This document shows, piece by piece, positions 1 to 7,010 of a stretch of 13,885 bases of DNA. This stretch comes from Christensenella sp. UBA1750 (GTDB lineage: Bacteria > Bacillota > Clostridia > Christensenellales > UBA1750): positions 1 through 13,885 of the forward strand of contig DCHO01000042.1 in the NCBI GenBank assembly GCA_002315655.1, in the 5' to 3' direction. Positions within the stretch are counted from its first letter, which is position 1. Each line of letters starts with the position of its first letter. The translations under genes were made by a program, and so were the position numbers. Below the pieces are notes generated by a model. The model searched no databases, had not been told where the DNA came from, and worked only from the letters and a program-made list of their open reading frames with translations.

Positions 1-490
1 CATTTTTTGTATCCCCACAATGAAGTCCCTGGATGCGGAAGGTAAGAAAACTGACAATGAAGCACATGAAGAAAATTCCGCCCATGAAAGTGCTCCTGTT
101 ACAGAGGAAACCATCGACTTTTCCAACGTGGAGATCGAGCCTTTGTTTTCCGATTTTGTGGACTTTGATACCTTCGCCAAGTCCGATTTCCGTGCCGTGA
201 AGGTGAAGGATTGTGTAGCCGCGAAGAAGTCCAAGAAGCTCCTGCAGTTCACTTTGGACGATGGCACCGGCATTGACCGCACTATTCTTTCCGGCATCCA
301 TGCCTTCTATGAGCCGGAAGAATTGATCGGTAAAACCCTGATCGCCATTACCAACCTGCCGCCTCGTCCCATGATGGGGATTGACTCCTGCGGGATGCTG
401 CTTTCCGCCATCCACAAGGAGGAGGGCGAGGAAAAGCTGCACCTTTTGATGGTGGATGATCACATCCCCGCCGGAGCGAAGCTCTATTAG
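1..490 (+). CDS. metG: Methionyl-tRNA synthetase, C-terminal part (tRNA-binding domain), 5' partial
   Basis: The reading frame is open from the left edge (first full codon at position 2) to TAG at 488-490, giving 162 visible residues. The first ATG in it, at 20, has no ribosome binding site, so I read this as the tail of a longer gene cut by the window. After an acidic, low-complexity linker (about residues 10-45) comes an OB-fold EMAP-II/Trbp111-like tRNA-binding domain. Its signatures are FAKSDFRAVKV, KLLQFTLDDGTG, the ILSGI strand, YEPEELIGK, and the PPRPMMGIDSCGMLLSA segment that resembles the 'KLMGVESQGMLLAA' region of bacterial MetG. In bacterial MetG this domain promotes dimerisation and increases tRNA affinity for charging of tRNA-Met in the cytoplasm. 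A free-standing tRNA-binding protein is the alternative, but the missing ribosome binding site and the linker argue against it. Confidence 0.82.
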   Translation, partial: IFCIPTMKSLDAEGKKTDNEAHEENSAHESAPVTEETIDFSNVEIEPLFSDFVDFDTFAKSDFRAVKVKDCVAAKKSKKLLQFTLDDGTGIDRTILSGIHAFYEPEELIGKTLIAITNLPPRPMMGIDSCGMLLSAIHKEEGEEKLHLLMVDDHIPAGAKLY

Positions 491-497
491 AAATTAT

Positions 498-531
498 GCC
501 TTACAGCCACGCGCTGTAAGGCTTTTCTTTT
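498..531 (+). terminator. Rho-independent terminator after metG
   Basis: A perfect 10-bp stem, GCCTTACAGC (498-507) with GCTGTAAGGC (513-522), encloses a 5-nt loop and is followed by a T-rich tract TTTTCTTTT (523-531). It starts 8 nt after the metG stop codon and separates that gene from the efflux pump gene. Confidence 0.9.
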
Positions 532-542
532 GGCGTTCTCTG

Positions 543-551
543 TGCTATACT
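543..551 (+). promoter_or_regulatory. Extended -10 sigma-A promoter of the CDF gene
   Basis: TGC-TATACT (543-551) is an extended -10 box. The -35 position falls on the T-rich tail of the preceding terminator (about 523-528, TTTTCT) and is weak. The position, 35 nt before the start codon and just after a terminator, fits a promoter for the efflux pump gene. The call is based on sequence match alone. Confidence 0.6.
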
Positions 552-586
552 GATAAAGTAAACAGTGACTAACCGCGGAGGGGAAC

Positions 587-1723
587 ATGAAACTCATTTA
601 CAGATTACTGAAACAGAACCCGGAATCCCGGGAGGGGGTCATTGCAACAACATCGGTGCTGGGCATTGTGCTGAATCTGCTCATCGCCGGGATGAAGATG
701 GTGATCGGCATACTGTCAGCCTCTGTGGCCATTGTGTCAGAGGGCATGAACAACTTAGCCGACGCGATGACCTCCGTGCTCACGCTGGTGGGCACAAAGC
801 TGGCAGGCAGGCATCCGACGGAAAAGCATCCCTTCGGTTTCGGGCGCATCGAGTATCTGACCTCGCTGGTGATTTCGGTGCTCATTTTGGTTACCGGCAT
901 CGAAATGCTGACCAGCGCGATAAAGGCTGTGTTCAGCCCCAATGAGCTTTCGCTTTCCTACCTTTCCATGGCCATTATTGCGGGCTCCGCAATCATCAAG
1001 TTTTTCTTCGGCATTTATACCATAAGGCAGGGGAAAAAGGTCGGGTCTTCCGCACTGGTGGCTGTTGGCATTGAGGGGCGCAACGATTCCTTCGTGTCCG
1101 TCGTGACCCTGCTTTCCACTGCATTGTTCCTCGTTTTCGGCTGGAACATTGACGCTTACGCCGGTATTTTCACCTCCGGCATCATCATCAAAGCAGGCGC
1201 GGAGGTGCTGTTTTCCACCGTTTCCGAGCTGCTGGGGCGACCCGGCGAAAAGGAACTGGCGACAACCCTTTACAACAAGATTCGCAGTACGGACGGCATT
1301 CTCAATGCCGCCGATATGATGCTCCACAACTACGGCCCCGATTCCTGGTCAGGCTCGGTCAATGTGGAGATGGATCACGCCATGTCTGTGGGCGAAATTT
1401 ACAGCATCCTACACAAATTGCAGCTGCGCATCATGCACGAGCACAAGGTCACGATGGTTTTCGGCGTTTACGCTGTGGATGCAGACCATGAAGCCTCCTT
1501 TGCCATACGCAAGGAGGTGGGCGCATTTGTGCAGAAGAATGAGCACGTCAAGTCCTTCCACGCGGTCTACATCGAGCCGGAAACCGAGAAAATCTACTGC
1601 GATCTCGTGGTGGATTATAAGCTCAAGGACTGGAATGCGCTGCGGAAGGAGTTCCTCTCTTACATGAAGGACTACCATCCGAACAACGAAATCGAGCTGG
1701 TCATCGAGACGGAATTTGTGTGA
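587..1723 (+). CDS. Cation diffusion facilitator (CDF) family metal efflux transporter, Mn-like metal site
   Basis: This is a 378-residue inner-membrane antiporter of the CDF family, which exports divalent metal in exchange for protons. The start at 587 follows GGAGGGG (577-583). Hydrophobic segments lie at roughly residues 18-45, 46-72, 90-113, 122-145, 157-184 and 188-210, matching the six-TM CDF plan, followed by a cytoplasmic domain (about 211-378) that is longer than in FieF. In TM2 the metal-site pair is N55xxxD59 (in NNLAD), where zinc pumps have DxxxD. In TM5 it is E163xxxD167 (in EGRND), where zinc pumps have HxxxD and Mn exporters such as MntE have DxxxD. HPFGFGR (81-87) is the usual HPFGHGR loop with His85 replaced by Phe. 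The lack of the zinc-type His suggests manganese or iron(II), by inference. It has its own promoter and is followed by the trx-rbr pair. Confidence 0.88.
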   Translation: MKLIYRLLKQNPESREGVIATTSVLGIVLNLLIAGMKMVIGILSASVAIVSEGMNNLADAMTSVLTLVGTKLAGRHPTEKHPFGFGRIEYLTSLVISVLILVTGIEMLTSAIKAVFSPNELSLSYLSMAIIAGSAIIKFFFGIYTIRQGKKVGSSALVAVGIEGRNDSFVSVVTLLSTALFLVFGWNIDAYAGIFTSGIIIKAGAEVLFSTVSELLGRPGEKELATTLYNKIRSTDGILNAADMMLHNYGPDSWSGSVNVEMDHAMSVGEIYSILHKLQLRIMHEHKVTMVFGVYAVDADHEASFAIRKEVGAFVQKNEHVKSFHAVYIEPETEKIYCDLVVDYKLKDWNALRKEFLSYMKDYHPNNEIELVIETEFV

Positions 1724-1731
1724 TTTTCTGA

Positions 1732-1758
1732 TTCACGGGAAATCAAATTGGGTATCAT
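1732..1758 (+). promoter_or_regulatory. Possible weak promoter for trx-rbr
   Basis: TTCACG (1732-1737) and TATCAT (1753-1758; five of six matches to TATAAT) are separated by 15 bp, shorter than the ideal 17. No terminator is visible between the CDF gene and the thioredoxin gene, so read-through from upstream is equally possible. Confidence 0.3.
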
Positions 1759-1795
1759 AAAGCTGGAAACATTCTGAACCAAGGAGGATAAAAGA

Positions 1796-2104
1796 ATGGC
1801 TGAAATCACGATCACAGGAAAGAATTTTGAAGAAGAAGTATTGAAGTCCGACAAGCCTGTGCTGCTGGATTTCTGGGCGACCTGGTGCGGCCCCTGCCGG
1901 ATGGTTGCACCCATTGTCGCGGAGATCGCAGAAGAAAACACAAGCATCAAGGTCGGCAAAATCAACGTGGATGAGGAAGAAGAACTGGCTGCAGCCTTCC
2001 GTGTTTCCTCCATCCCGACCCTTGTTGTGATGAAGAACGGCAAGGTCACAAACGCCGCCGTAGGCTATATGCCCAAGAACCAAATCTTGGACTTGCTCAA
2101 ATAA
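1796..2104 (+). CDS. trxA: Thioredoxin
   Basis: A cytoplasmic protein-disulfide reductant of 102 residues, the normal length for a single-domain bacterial thioredoxin. The active site is W30-C31-G32-P33-C34 after the conserved LLDFWATW strand. The cis-proline is P74 in SSIPT, and the buried acid is D25. No signal peptide is present. Translation starts at 1796, 8 nt after AAGGAGG (1781-1787). The rubrerythrin gene starts 24 nt downstream with its own ribosome binding site, so the two are probably co-transcribed. The pairing suggests a job in reductive defence against peroxide or oxygen in an anaerobe. The symbol trxA is assigned by domain; paralogues elsewhere in the genome cannot be excluded. 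Confidence 0.95.
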   Translation: MAEITITGKNFEEEVLKSDKPVLLDFWATWCGPCRMVAPIVAEIAEENTSIKVGKINVDEEEELAAAFRVSSIPTLVVMKNGKVTNAAVGYMPKNQILDLLK

Positions 2105-2128
2105 ACTATTTTACAGGAGGAAAACAAC

Positions 2129-2671
2129 ATGAAGAACAACATCTATGCCGGAACCCAGACCGAAAAGAACTTAGAAGCCGCGTTCGCCGGTGAATCCCAG
2201 GCACGCAACAAGTACACCTACTTCGCCTCTGCCGCCAAGAAGGAAGGCTATGAGCAGATTTCCGCGCTGTTCCAGAAAACCGCCGACAACGAGAAGGAAC
2301 ACGCAAAAATGTGGTTCAAGGAATTAAACGGCATCGGCGACACCGCCGAAAACCTGAAGGCTGCCGCCGACGGAGAGAACTACGAATGGACCGATATGTA
2401 TGAGGGCTTCGCCAAGACCGCCGAGGAAGAGGGCTTCAAGACCTTGGCCATCAAGTTCCGCATGGTTGCCGCCATCGAGAAGCACCATGAGGAGCGCTAT
2501 CGCGCCCTGCTCAAGAATGTGGAGGCTCAGGAAGTCTTCGCCAAATCCGAGGTCAAGGTGTGGGAATGCCGCAACTGCGGTCACATCGTCGTAGGCACCA
2601 AGGCTCCCGAAATCTGCCCCGTCTGCGCCCATCCCAAGGCCTATTTTGAGATCCACGCTGAGAACTACTAA
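2129..2671 (+). CDS. rbr: Rubrerythrin
   Basis: A 180-residue non-haem diiron peroxidase that reduces hydrogen peroxide to water in the cytoplasm of anaerobes, using electrons passed through its rubredoxin-like centre. The N-terminal ferritin-like four-helix domain carries all the ligands known from the Desulfovibrio vulgaris protein: E22 (AFAGESQ), E55 and H58 (ExxH in NEKEH), E83 and E86 (ENYE), and E117 and H120 (EKHH). The C-terminal rubredoxin-type Fe(SCys)4 site is C147xxC150 and C163xxC166 (CRNC, CPVC). Compared with the D. vulgaris protein the loop before E83 is shorter, as in many clostridial forms. It starts at 2129 behind AGGAGG (2116-2121), immediately downstream of thioredoxin, and is followed by a terminator. 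Confidence 0.96.
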   Translation: MKNNIYAGTQTEKNLEAAFAGESQARNKYTYFASAAKKEGYEQISALFQKTADNEKEHAKMWFKELNGIGDTAENLKAAADGENYEWTDMYEGFAKTAEEEGFKTLAIKFRMVAAIEKHHEERYRALLKNVEAQEVFAKSEVKVWECRNCGHIVVGTKAPEICPVCAHPKAYFEIHAENY

Positions 2672-2690
2672 TTCATAAAGAGCATTTTCG

Positions 2691-2726
2691 GAAACCGCTG
2701 ATGAACTTCGGCGGTTTCTGTTTTTT
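2691..2726 (+). terminator. Rho-independent terminator after rbr
   Basis: An 8-bp stem, GAAACCGC (2691-2698) with GCGGTTTC (2711-2718), with a 12-nt loop, is followed by TG and six T (2721-2726). An in-frame ATG at 2701 lies inside this hairpin and is not the start of the next gene. Confidence 0.85.
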
Positions 2727-2730
2727 ATCC

Positions 2731-2759
2731 TTTACAGAACGCACATTTGCGTATAAAAT
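2731..2759 (+). promoter_or_regulatory. Sigma-A promoter of the mrfA operon
   Basis: TTTACA (2731-2736) serves as -35. TAAAAT (2754-2759) at 17-bp spacing, or the overlapping TATAAA (2752-2757) at 15 bp, serves as -10. It lies directly after the rbr terminator and about 30 nt before the mrfA start codon. The spacer contains GAAC followed by GCACATTTGC, a loose half-match to a LexA box. Confidence 0.65.
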
Positions 2760-2790
2760 AGAGGAAAAGAACTTTCTTGGGGGAAAGACG

Positions 2791-5055
2791 ATGAATCTCG
2801 ATCAGTATTTGGACAATCTGAGAAATGACAAGAGCTTTATGTCCTGCGTGACGCACTGGGAAACCATGCCCGCAACGCCCGCACGCTATATGGATATGCC
2901 CCAGAGCCTCTCTGCGCCCATTGTGAAGGCGCTGAACAAGAGGGGCATCTACCGGCTCTACACGCACCAGCGGCGCGCTGTGGACGCTGTGATGGCAGGA
3001 GAAAGCATCACCGTTGTGACCCCCACGGCTTCCGGCAAAACCATGTGTTACAATCTGCCCGTGCTGGAAACCATTCTGCGCAACCGCTCCGCAAGGGCGT
3101 TGTATCTTTTCCCCACAAAGGCATTGTCTGCCGACCAGAACACGGAGCTTAATGAATTCATCGCAGACATGGGGGAGGACGTGAAGGCCTTCACCTACGA
3201 CGGAGACACCCCCGTCAATGCCCGAAACGCCGTGCGGCTGGCGGGGCACATCGTCATCACCAACCCCGATATGCTGCATTCCGGCATCCTGCCGCATCAC
3301 ACCAAATGGGTCAAGCTGTTTGAAAACCTCAAATTCATTGTTATTGACGAGATTCACGCCTACCGCGGCGTGTTCGGCTCCAATTTGGCCAATGTCATTC
3401 GTCGCTTGAAGCGCATCTGCGCCTTTTACGGCGCACACCCCCAATTCATCTGCTGCTCGGCCACCATCGCCAATCCCGGAGAATTGGCGAACCGCCTAAC
3501 CGGCGAAAACGGCCTGCTCATCGACGAGAGCGGCGCACCCATGGGGGAGAGAAACGTTATTTTCTTCAACCCGCCGGTGGTCAACGCCCAGCTGGGTCTT
3601 CGAGGCAGCTCTATCAATTTCGCAAGAAGAATCGCTTCTTCTCTGCTTCAAAACGACATATATTCAATCATCTTCGCCCGGAGCCGTCTGAATGTGGAGG
3701 TTCTGACGACCTACTTAAAACGCATCGTCAAGGACGTTCTTGGCAACGATGATGCCGTACGCGGCTATCGCGGCGGCTATCTGCCTACTCTGCGGCGCGA
3801 TATAGAACGCGGTTTGCGCAACGGAACGGTGAAGGCGGTGGTTTCCACCAATGCACTGGAACTGGGTATCGACATCGGACAGTTGGAGGCCTGTGTGTTG
3901 TGCGGTTATCCCGGAACGGTGGCTTCCACTTGGCAACAGGCAGGACGCGCGGGGCGCAGGAAATCCACCTCCGCGACCTTCTTTGTGGCGTCCTCCGCAC
4001 CCATTGACCAGTATATCGTCACCCATCCGGAGTATTTCTTCAACCAGTCCCCCGAACACGCGCTGATTAACCCGGACAATATGTATATCCTGCTGGAGCA
4101 CTTAAAGTGCGCGGCTTACGAGCTGCCCTTCACCTCGGATGAGGAGTTCGGCGGCAACCCCTCCACACAGGATATGCTGACCTATCTGTGCGAGGAAAAC
4201 ATACTGCATGAGGTCGGGGGCAAATATCACTGGATGGCGGAGGAATTTCCGTCCTCGGATGTGTCCCTGCGGGCGGCGGGAGGAGATGAAAACTTCCTCA
4301 TCATCGACATTACCGATCCGTCTCATCACGAGGTCATCGGCGAAATGGACAGGTTCACCGCGCCCATGCTGCTGCACGACCGCGCCATTTATATGCATAA
4401 CGCCATACAGTATCAGGTGGAAAAGCTCTCTTTCGCGGAGAAACGTGCCTACATCAAGCAGGTGGACGTGGACTACTACACCGACGCAGACCTGTCCGTC
4501 TCCCTGCGAGTGCTGGATGAGTTCAAAGAAAAAGGGCATCTGGCCTTCGGCGAGGTCATGGTCTCGTCGCTGGTTACGATGTTCAAGAAGATGAAATTTG
4601 ACACCCATGAAAACTTGGGCTACGGCGAAGTGAATCTGCCGGAACTGGAAATGCACACCACTGCCGCGTGGATGACCATTCCTGACGCCTTGTTCCGCGA
4701 CATGGAATTGGAGGACGCCCACGAAGGCATGGCGGGCATTGCCAATATCCTTTCCATTTTGACCCCGCTTTACTTAATGTGCGCCGTGCACGACATCAAT
4801 GTGCGCTATCATGTGAAAGACCCCTTCACCAACCAGCCGACGCTGTACCTTTATGACAGCATCACCGGCGGCATCGGGCTTTCCGAAAAAGCCTACGACA
4901 TGATGCCTGTTCTGCTGGAAAAGGCGTTGGAAAACGTCACCACCTGTCCCTGCGAGAAGGGCTGCCCGTCCTGCATCGGTGCGCCCTCCGCTCACGGCAA
5001 AGAAGCGGCCATAACGCTCCTTAGGAGAATGCTCGATGAACAATTTGCGGGATAG
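2791..5055 (+). CDS. mrfA: MrfA-like superfamily 2 DEAD/DEAH-box DNA helicase with C-terminal DUF1998 zinc domain
   Basis: A 754-residue SF2 helicase matching the architecture of Bacillus subtilis MrfA (YprA), which with MrfB removes mitomycin C damage independently of UvrABC. Motif I is TPTASGKT (77-84), motif II DEIH (186-189), motif III SAT (223-225), motif V STNALELGIDIG (352-363) and motif VI QQAGRAGR (382-389). Near the C-terminus the DUF1998 domain has a four-cysteine cluster, C719, C721, C725 and C728 (CPCEKGCPSC), expected to bind zinc. I chose the ATG at 2791, preceded by GGGGGA, over the in-frame ATG at 2701: the upstream one sits in the rbr terminator and before the promoter. The 3' end overlaps mrfB by 20 nt, indicating translational coupling. 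Full family length, with no missing motif. Confidence 0.92.
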   Translation: MNLDQYLDNLRNDKSFMSCVTHWETMPATPARYMDMPQSLSAPIVKALNKRGIYRLYTHQRRAVDAVMAGESITVVTPTASGKTMCYNLPVLETILRNRSARALYLFPTKALSADQNTELNEFIADMGEDVKAFTYDGDTPVNARNAVRLAGHIVITNPDMLHSGILPHHTKWVKLFENLKFIVIDEIHAYRGVFGSNLANVIRRLKRICAFYGAHPQFICCSATIANPGELANRLTGENGLLIDESGAPMGERNVIFFNPPVVNAQLGLRGSSINFARRIASSLLQNDIYSIIFARSRLNVEVLTTYLKRIVKDVLGNDDAVRGYRGGYLPTLRRDIERGLRNGTVKAVVSTNALELGIDIGQLEACVLCGYPGTVASTWQQAGRAGRRKSTSATFFVASSAPIDQYIVTHPEYFFNQSPEHALINPDNMYILLEHLKCAAYELPFTSDEEFGGNPSTQDMLTYLCEENILHEVGGKYHWMAEEFPSSDVSLRAAGGDENFLIIDITDPSHHEVIGEMDRFTAPMLLHDRAIYMHNAIQYQVEKLSFAEKRAYIKQVDVDYYTDADLSVSLRVLDEFKEKGHLAFGEVMVSSLVTMFKKMKFDTHENLGYGEVNLPELEMHTTAAWMTIPDALFRDMELEDAHEGMAGIANILSILTPLYLMCAVHDINVRYHVKDPFTNQPTLYLYDSITGGIGLSEKAYDMMPVLLEKALENVTTCPCEKGCPSCIGAPSAHGKEAAITLLRRMLDEQFAG

Positions 5056-6160
5056 GCTGAAAAAGATTTCTTCGGAAAAGAAGGACGCGCCCAAGCCGGA
5101 ACCGCCAAAGTCAAAGCCCTGCGAAAGCATGACAGGGGAGAGGGAAGCCCCCGATTTGTCTGCCCTTTTGCCCGAAATTCTCACCCTGATGGGCGGCGAG
5201 GGCTTTTCCGACCTTTGCCTTGACCCGGAAGATTTTGTGTTCATTGATACCGAAACCACGGGGCTTTCCGGCGGGGTCGGCACTATCGCCTTTGAAATCG
5301 GTATCGGGGAGATCATAGGGGAGAAATTCGTCGTAACCCAGCTTTGGATGCGGGATTATGACGAGGAAGAAGATATGCTGGCGCAGTTTGCATCAAAAAT
5401 GCGGGGGAGAAAGGCTATTGTATCCTTCAATGGAAAATCCTTTGACTTGCCGCTGCTCATTGCCCGCTGCCGCATGAACCGCATTCCCGTGTTCTTTGAG
5501 GATTTGCCACACATGGATTTACTTTATCCTGCCCGACGGCTTTACAAGCTGCGCCTCAAACAGTGCAACCTCACCCATATGGAAGAAACCGTGCTGGGGC
5601 TTCACCGTAAAAATGACATTCCCGGCAGCGAAATTCCCGCGCTGTGGTATCAATTTCTGAAGGATCGGGATGACAGCAAATTAAAACAGGTGTTTTCTCA
5701 CAATTTTGAGGACGTTTACACCATGGGCAAGCTGTTTCGCGTGCTCTACGATGCGCACAGCTCCCCCACACAGCAGACCCATCAGGAAGACCTGTTCTCC
5801 ATGGCGCGCATCTACGACAAGGCCGGGGACAGCGTTCAGGCGGAAAGGTGCTATGTTTCCGTAAATCGCGGCAGTCTGAAAGTAGAAGCGGGGCGGGCGC
5901 TTACCCGCATTTACCGGAAAAGCGGGAGGATTGAGGATATGGAAACCTTGCTTTCCGATATGGTAAGCAAGGAAACCGGCGGCATTTTCCCTTATGTGGA
6001 ATTAGCGAAGCTCTACGAACACAGGCTCCACGACAACAGAAAAGCACTGTATTACACCGATGAAGCCATCAAGCGTACCATGCAATATTTGGAATTGCAG
6101 GAATTGACCGTGCGCAGAAAGCGGCTGTTCGATAAGATAAACAGGAAGGAAAACCCATGA
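5036..6160 (+). CDS. mrfB: MrfB-like DEDDh 3'-5' exonuclease with C-terminal TPR-like helices
   Basis: A 374-residue protein like Bacillus subtilis MrfB (YprB), the exonuclease partner of the MrfA helicase in mitomycin repair. The RNase H-like exonuclease domain spans about residues 66-240. Exo I is FIDTETTG with D71 and E73, Exo II is FNGKSFDLPLL with D137, and Exo III is HNFED with H222 and D226, so all DEDDh residues are present. Residues 1-60 form a charged, proline-containing N-terminal tail. Residues about 250-370 are helical and resemble degenerate TPR repeats, as in the B. subtilis protein. The start at 5036 lies inside the end of mrfA (20-nt overlap) behind AGGAG (5023-5027). The stop overlaps the start of the next gene as ATGA, so translation of all three genes looks coupled. 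Confidence 0.9.
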   Translation: MNNLRDRLKKISSEKKDAPKPEPPKSKPCESMTGEREAPDLSALLPEILTLMGGEGFSDLCLDPEDFVFIDTETTGLSGGVGTIAFEIGIGEIIGEKFVVTQLWMRDYDEEEDMLAQFASKMRGRKAIVSFNGKSFDLPLLIARCRMNRIPVFFEDLPHMDLLYPARRLYKLRLKQCNLTHMEETVLGLHRKNDIPGSEIPALWYQFLKDRDDSKLKQVFSHNFEDVYTMGKLFRVLYDAHSSPTQQTHQEDLFSMARIYDKAGDSVQAERCYVSVNRGSLKVEAGRALTRIYRKSGRIEDMETLLSDMVSKETGGIFPYVELAKLYEHRLHDNRKALYYTDEAIKRTMQYLELQELTVRRKRLFDKINRKENP

Positions 6161-6867
6161 GCAAGATCAAAAAAAGAGGAAATTTTCAGGCAAAATTGGG
6201 CTATGCCCTGCACATTATGAAATATGAGGATAAGGCGTGGAAGCACTATGTCAAGGCCTATGAAAAGGGCTGCTCCCTGCCTGCGCCCATGTCCGCCTAC
6301 GGGCTGATGCTGCTCAGAAAAGGGGAGTATGAAAAGGCATTGGAAGTGCTGCGCTACACCCGCACCATGAAGCTGGACGCGAACCAGTGGGGCTTTGTGT
6401 ATCAGAATTTGGGGCTGACCTACTGGAAGCTGGGGCAGATCGACAAGGCTGTGGATATTTTCAAAAAAATATTTGAGCGGTTCACCACAGTTTCGGTCTA
6501 TGGCACCTTGGGGTTCCTGCTCATCGCGCAGGGCGACAGAACAGGCGACTATCAGGAAGCCCTGACCTTCAACCGGCAGGCCTTTGGTTATGACAGCGGG
6601 GATGCCTCCATCGTGGACAACTTGGCACAGGTCAATTACCGCATGGGCAATGTGGAGGAAGCCGAGCAGCTGTTCTTAAAAGCGCTTTCCATCAAAGAAA
6701 CCCAGTACGATACCCTGTATTATCTGGCAAAGATTCGCTTTGAGCAGGGCAACAAAGAGGAAGCCACGGACTATATCACACGGGCATTGGAACGGGACGA
6801 ATCCACCCTATCCACCGTGCCGCGTGAGAAAGCCGTGGCGCTGCAAAAAGACATCGGAAAAATGTAA
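6157..6867 (+). CDS. Tetratricopeptide-repeat protein, third gene of the mrfAB operon
   Basis: A 236-residue soluble protein built almost entirely of TPR helical hairpins, at about residues 45-76, 79-112, 114-146, 149-182 and 184-216 (for example YQNLGLTYWKLGQIDKAVDI and a later repeat with NLAQVNYRMGNVEEAEQLF). It has no signal peptide, membrane segment or catalytic motif. The start codon overlaps the mrfB stop (ATGA at 6157-6160) and a terminator follows its own stop, so it is the last gene of the mrfA-mrfB transcription unit. TPR proteins are usually scaffolds. Because MrfB also ends in TPR-like helices, a role as a binding partner or regulator of the Mrf nuclease is a reasonable inference, but nothing in the sequence shows the function. 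Confidence 0.85.
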   Translation: MSKIKKRGNFQAKLGYALHIMKYEDKAWKHYVKAYEKGCSLPAPMSAYGLMLLRKGEYEKALEVLRYTRTMKLDANQWGFVYQNLGLTYWKLGQIDKAVDIFKKIFERFTTVSVYGTLGFLLIAQGDRTGDYQEALTFNRQAFGYDSGDASIVDNLAQVNYRMGNVEEAEQLFLKALSIKETQYDTLYYLAKIRFEQGNKEEATDYITRALERDESTLSTVPREKAVALQKDIGKM

Positions 6868-6874
6868 GAAAAAA

Positions 6875-6906
6875 ACCGAAAGGCCGCGTGCTTTTCGGTA
6901 TTTTTT
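6875..6906 (+). terminator. Rho-independent terminator after the mrfAB-TPR operon
   Basis: ACCGAAA (6875-6881) pairs with TTTCGGT (6893-6899) around a GC-rich 11-nt loop, followed by A and six T (6901-6906). It begins 8 nt after the TPR stop codon. The run of A before the stem means it could also work in the reverse direction. Confidence 0.8.
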
Positions 6907-6955
6907 GTCGCAATTTGGGAAAGATAGAGTTATGCCAAAACCTGTCAAAATTCCC

Positions 6956-6985
6956 AAAGGGAGAAGCCTTCCCCTTCAAGAATAT
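6956..6985 (+). promoter_or_regulatory. Candidate sigma-H promoter of spoIIAA-spoIIAB
   Basis: AAAGGGAGA (6956-6964) and CAAGAATAT (6977-6985), separated by 12 bp, fit the B. subtilis sigma-H pattern RnAGGAwWW-N11-12-RnnGAATww with three mismatches. In B. subtilis the spoIIA operon is sigma-H dependent, which makes the match more credible. The leader to the ribosome binding site at 6997 would be very short. I see no good sigma-A promoter in 6907-7000. Confidence 0.4.
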
Positions 6986-7010
6986 ACAGAGGGAAAAAGG
7001 AGGGGAGAGA

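Noticed and set aside
2701..2790. N-terminal extension of the helicase from the ATG at 2701
   Set aside because: It lies inside the rbr terminator hairpin and upstream of the likely promoter; the ATG at 2791 has a ribosome binding site and gives the normal family length.
2725..3444. 239-codon frame on the minus strand opposite mrfA, and similar long antisense frames opposite the CDF and mrfA genes
   Set aside because: They lie opposite conserved genes with complete motifs, have no ribosome binding sites and show no recognisable family; they are shadows of GC-rich codons.
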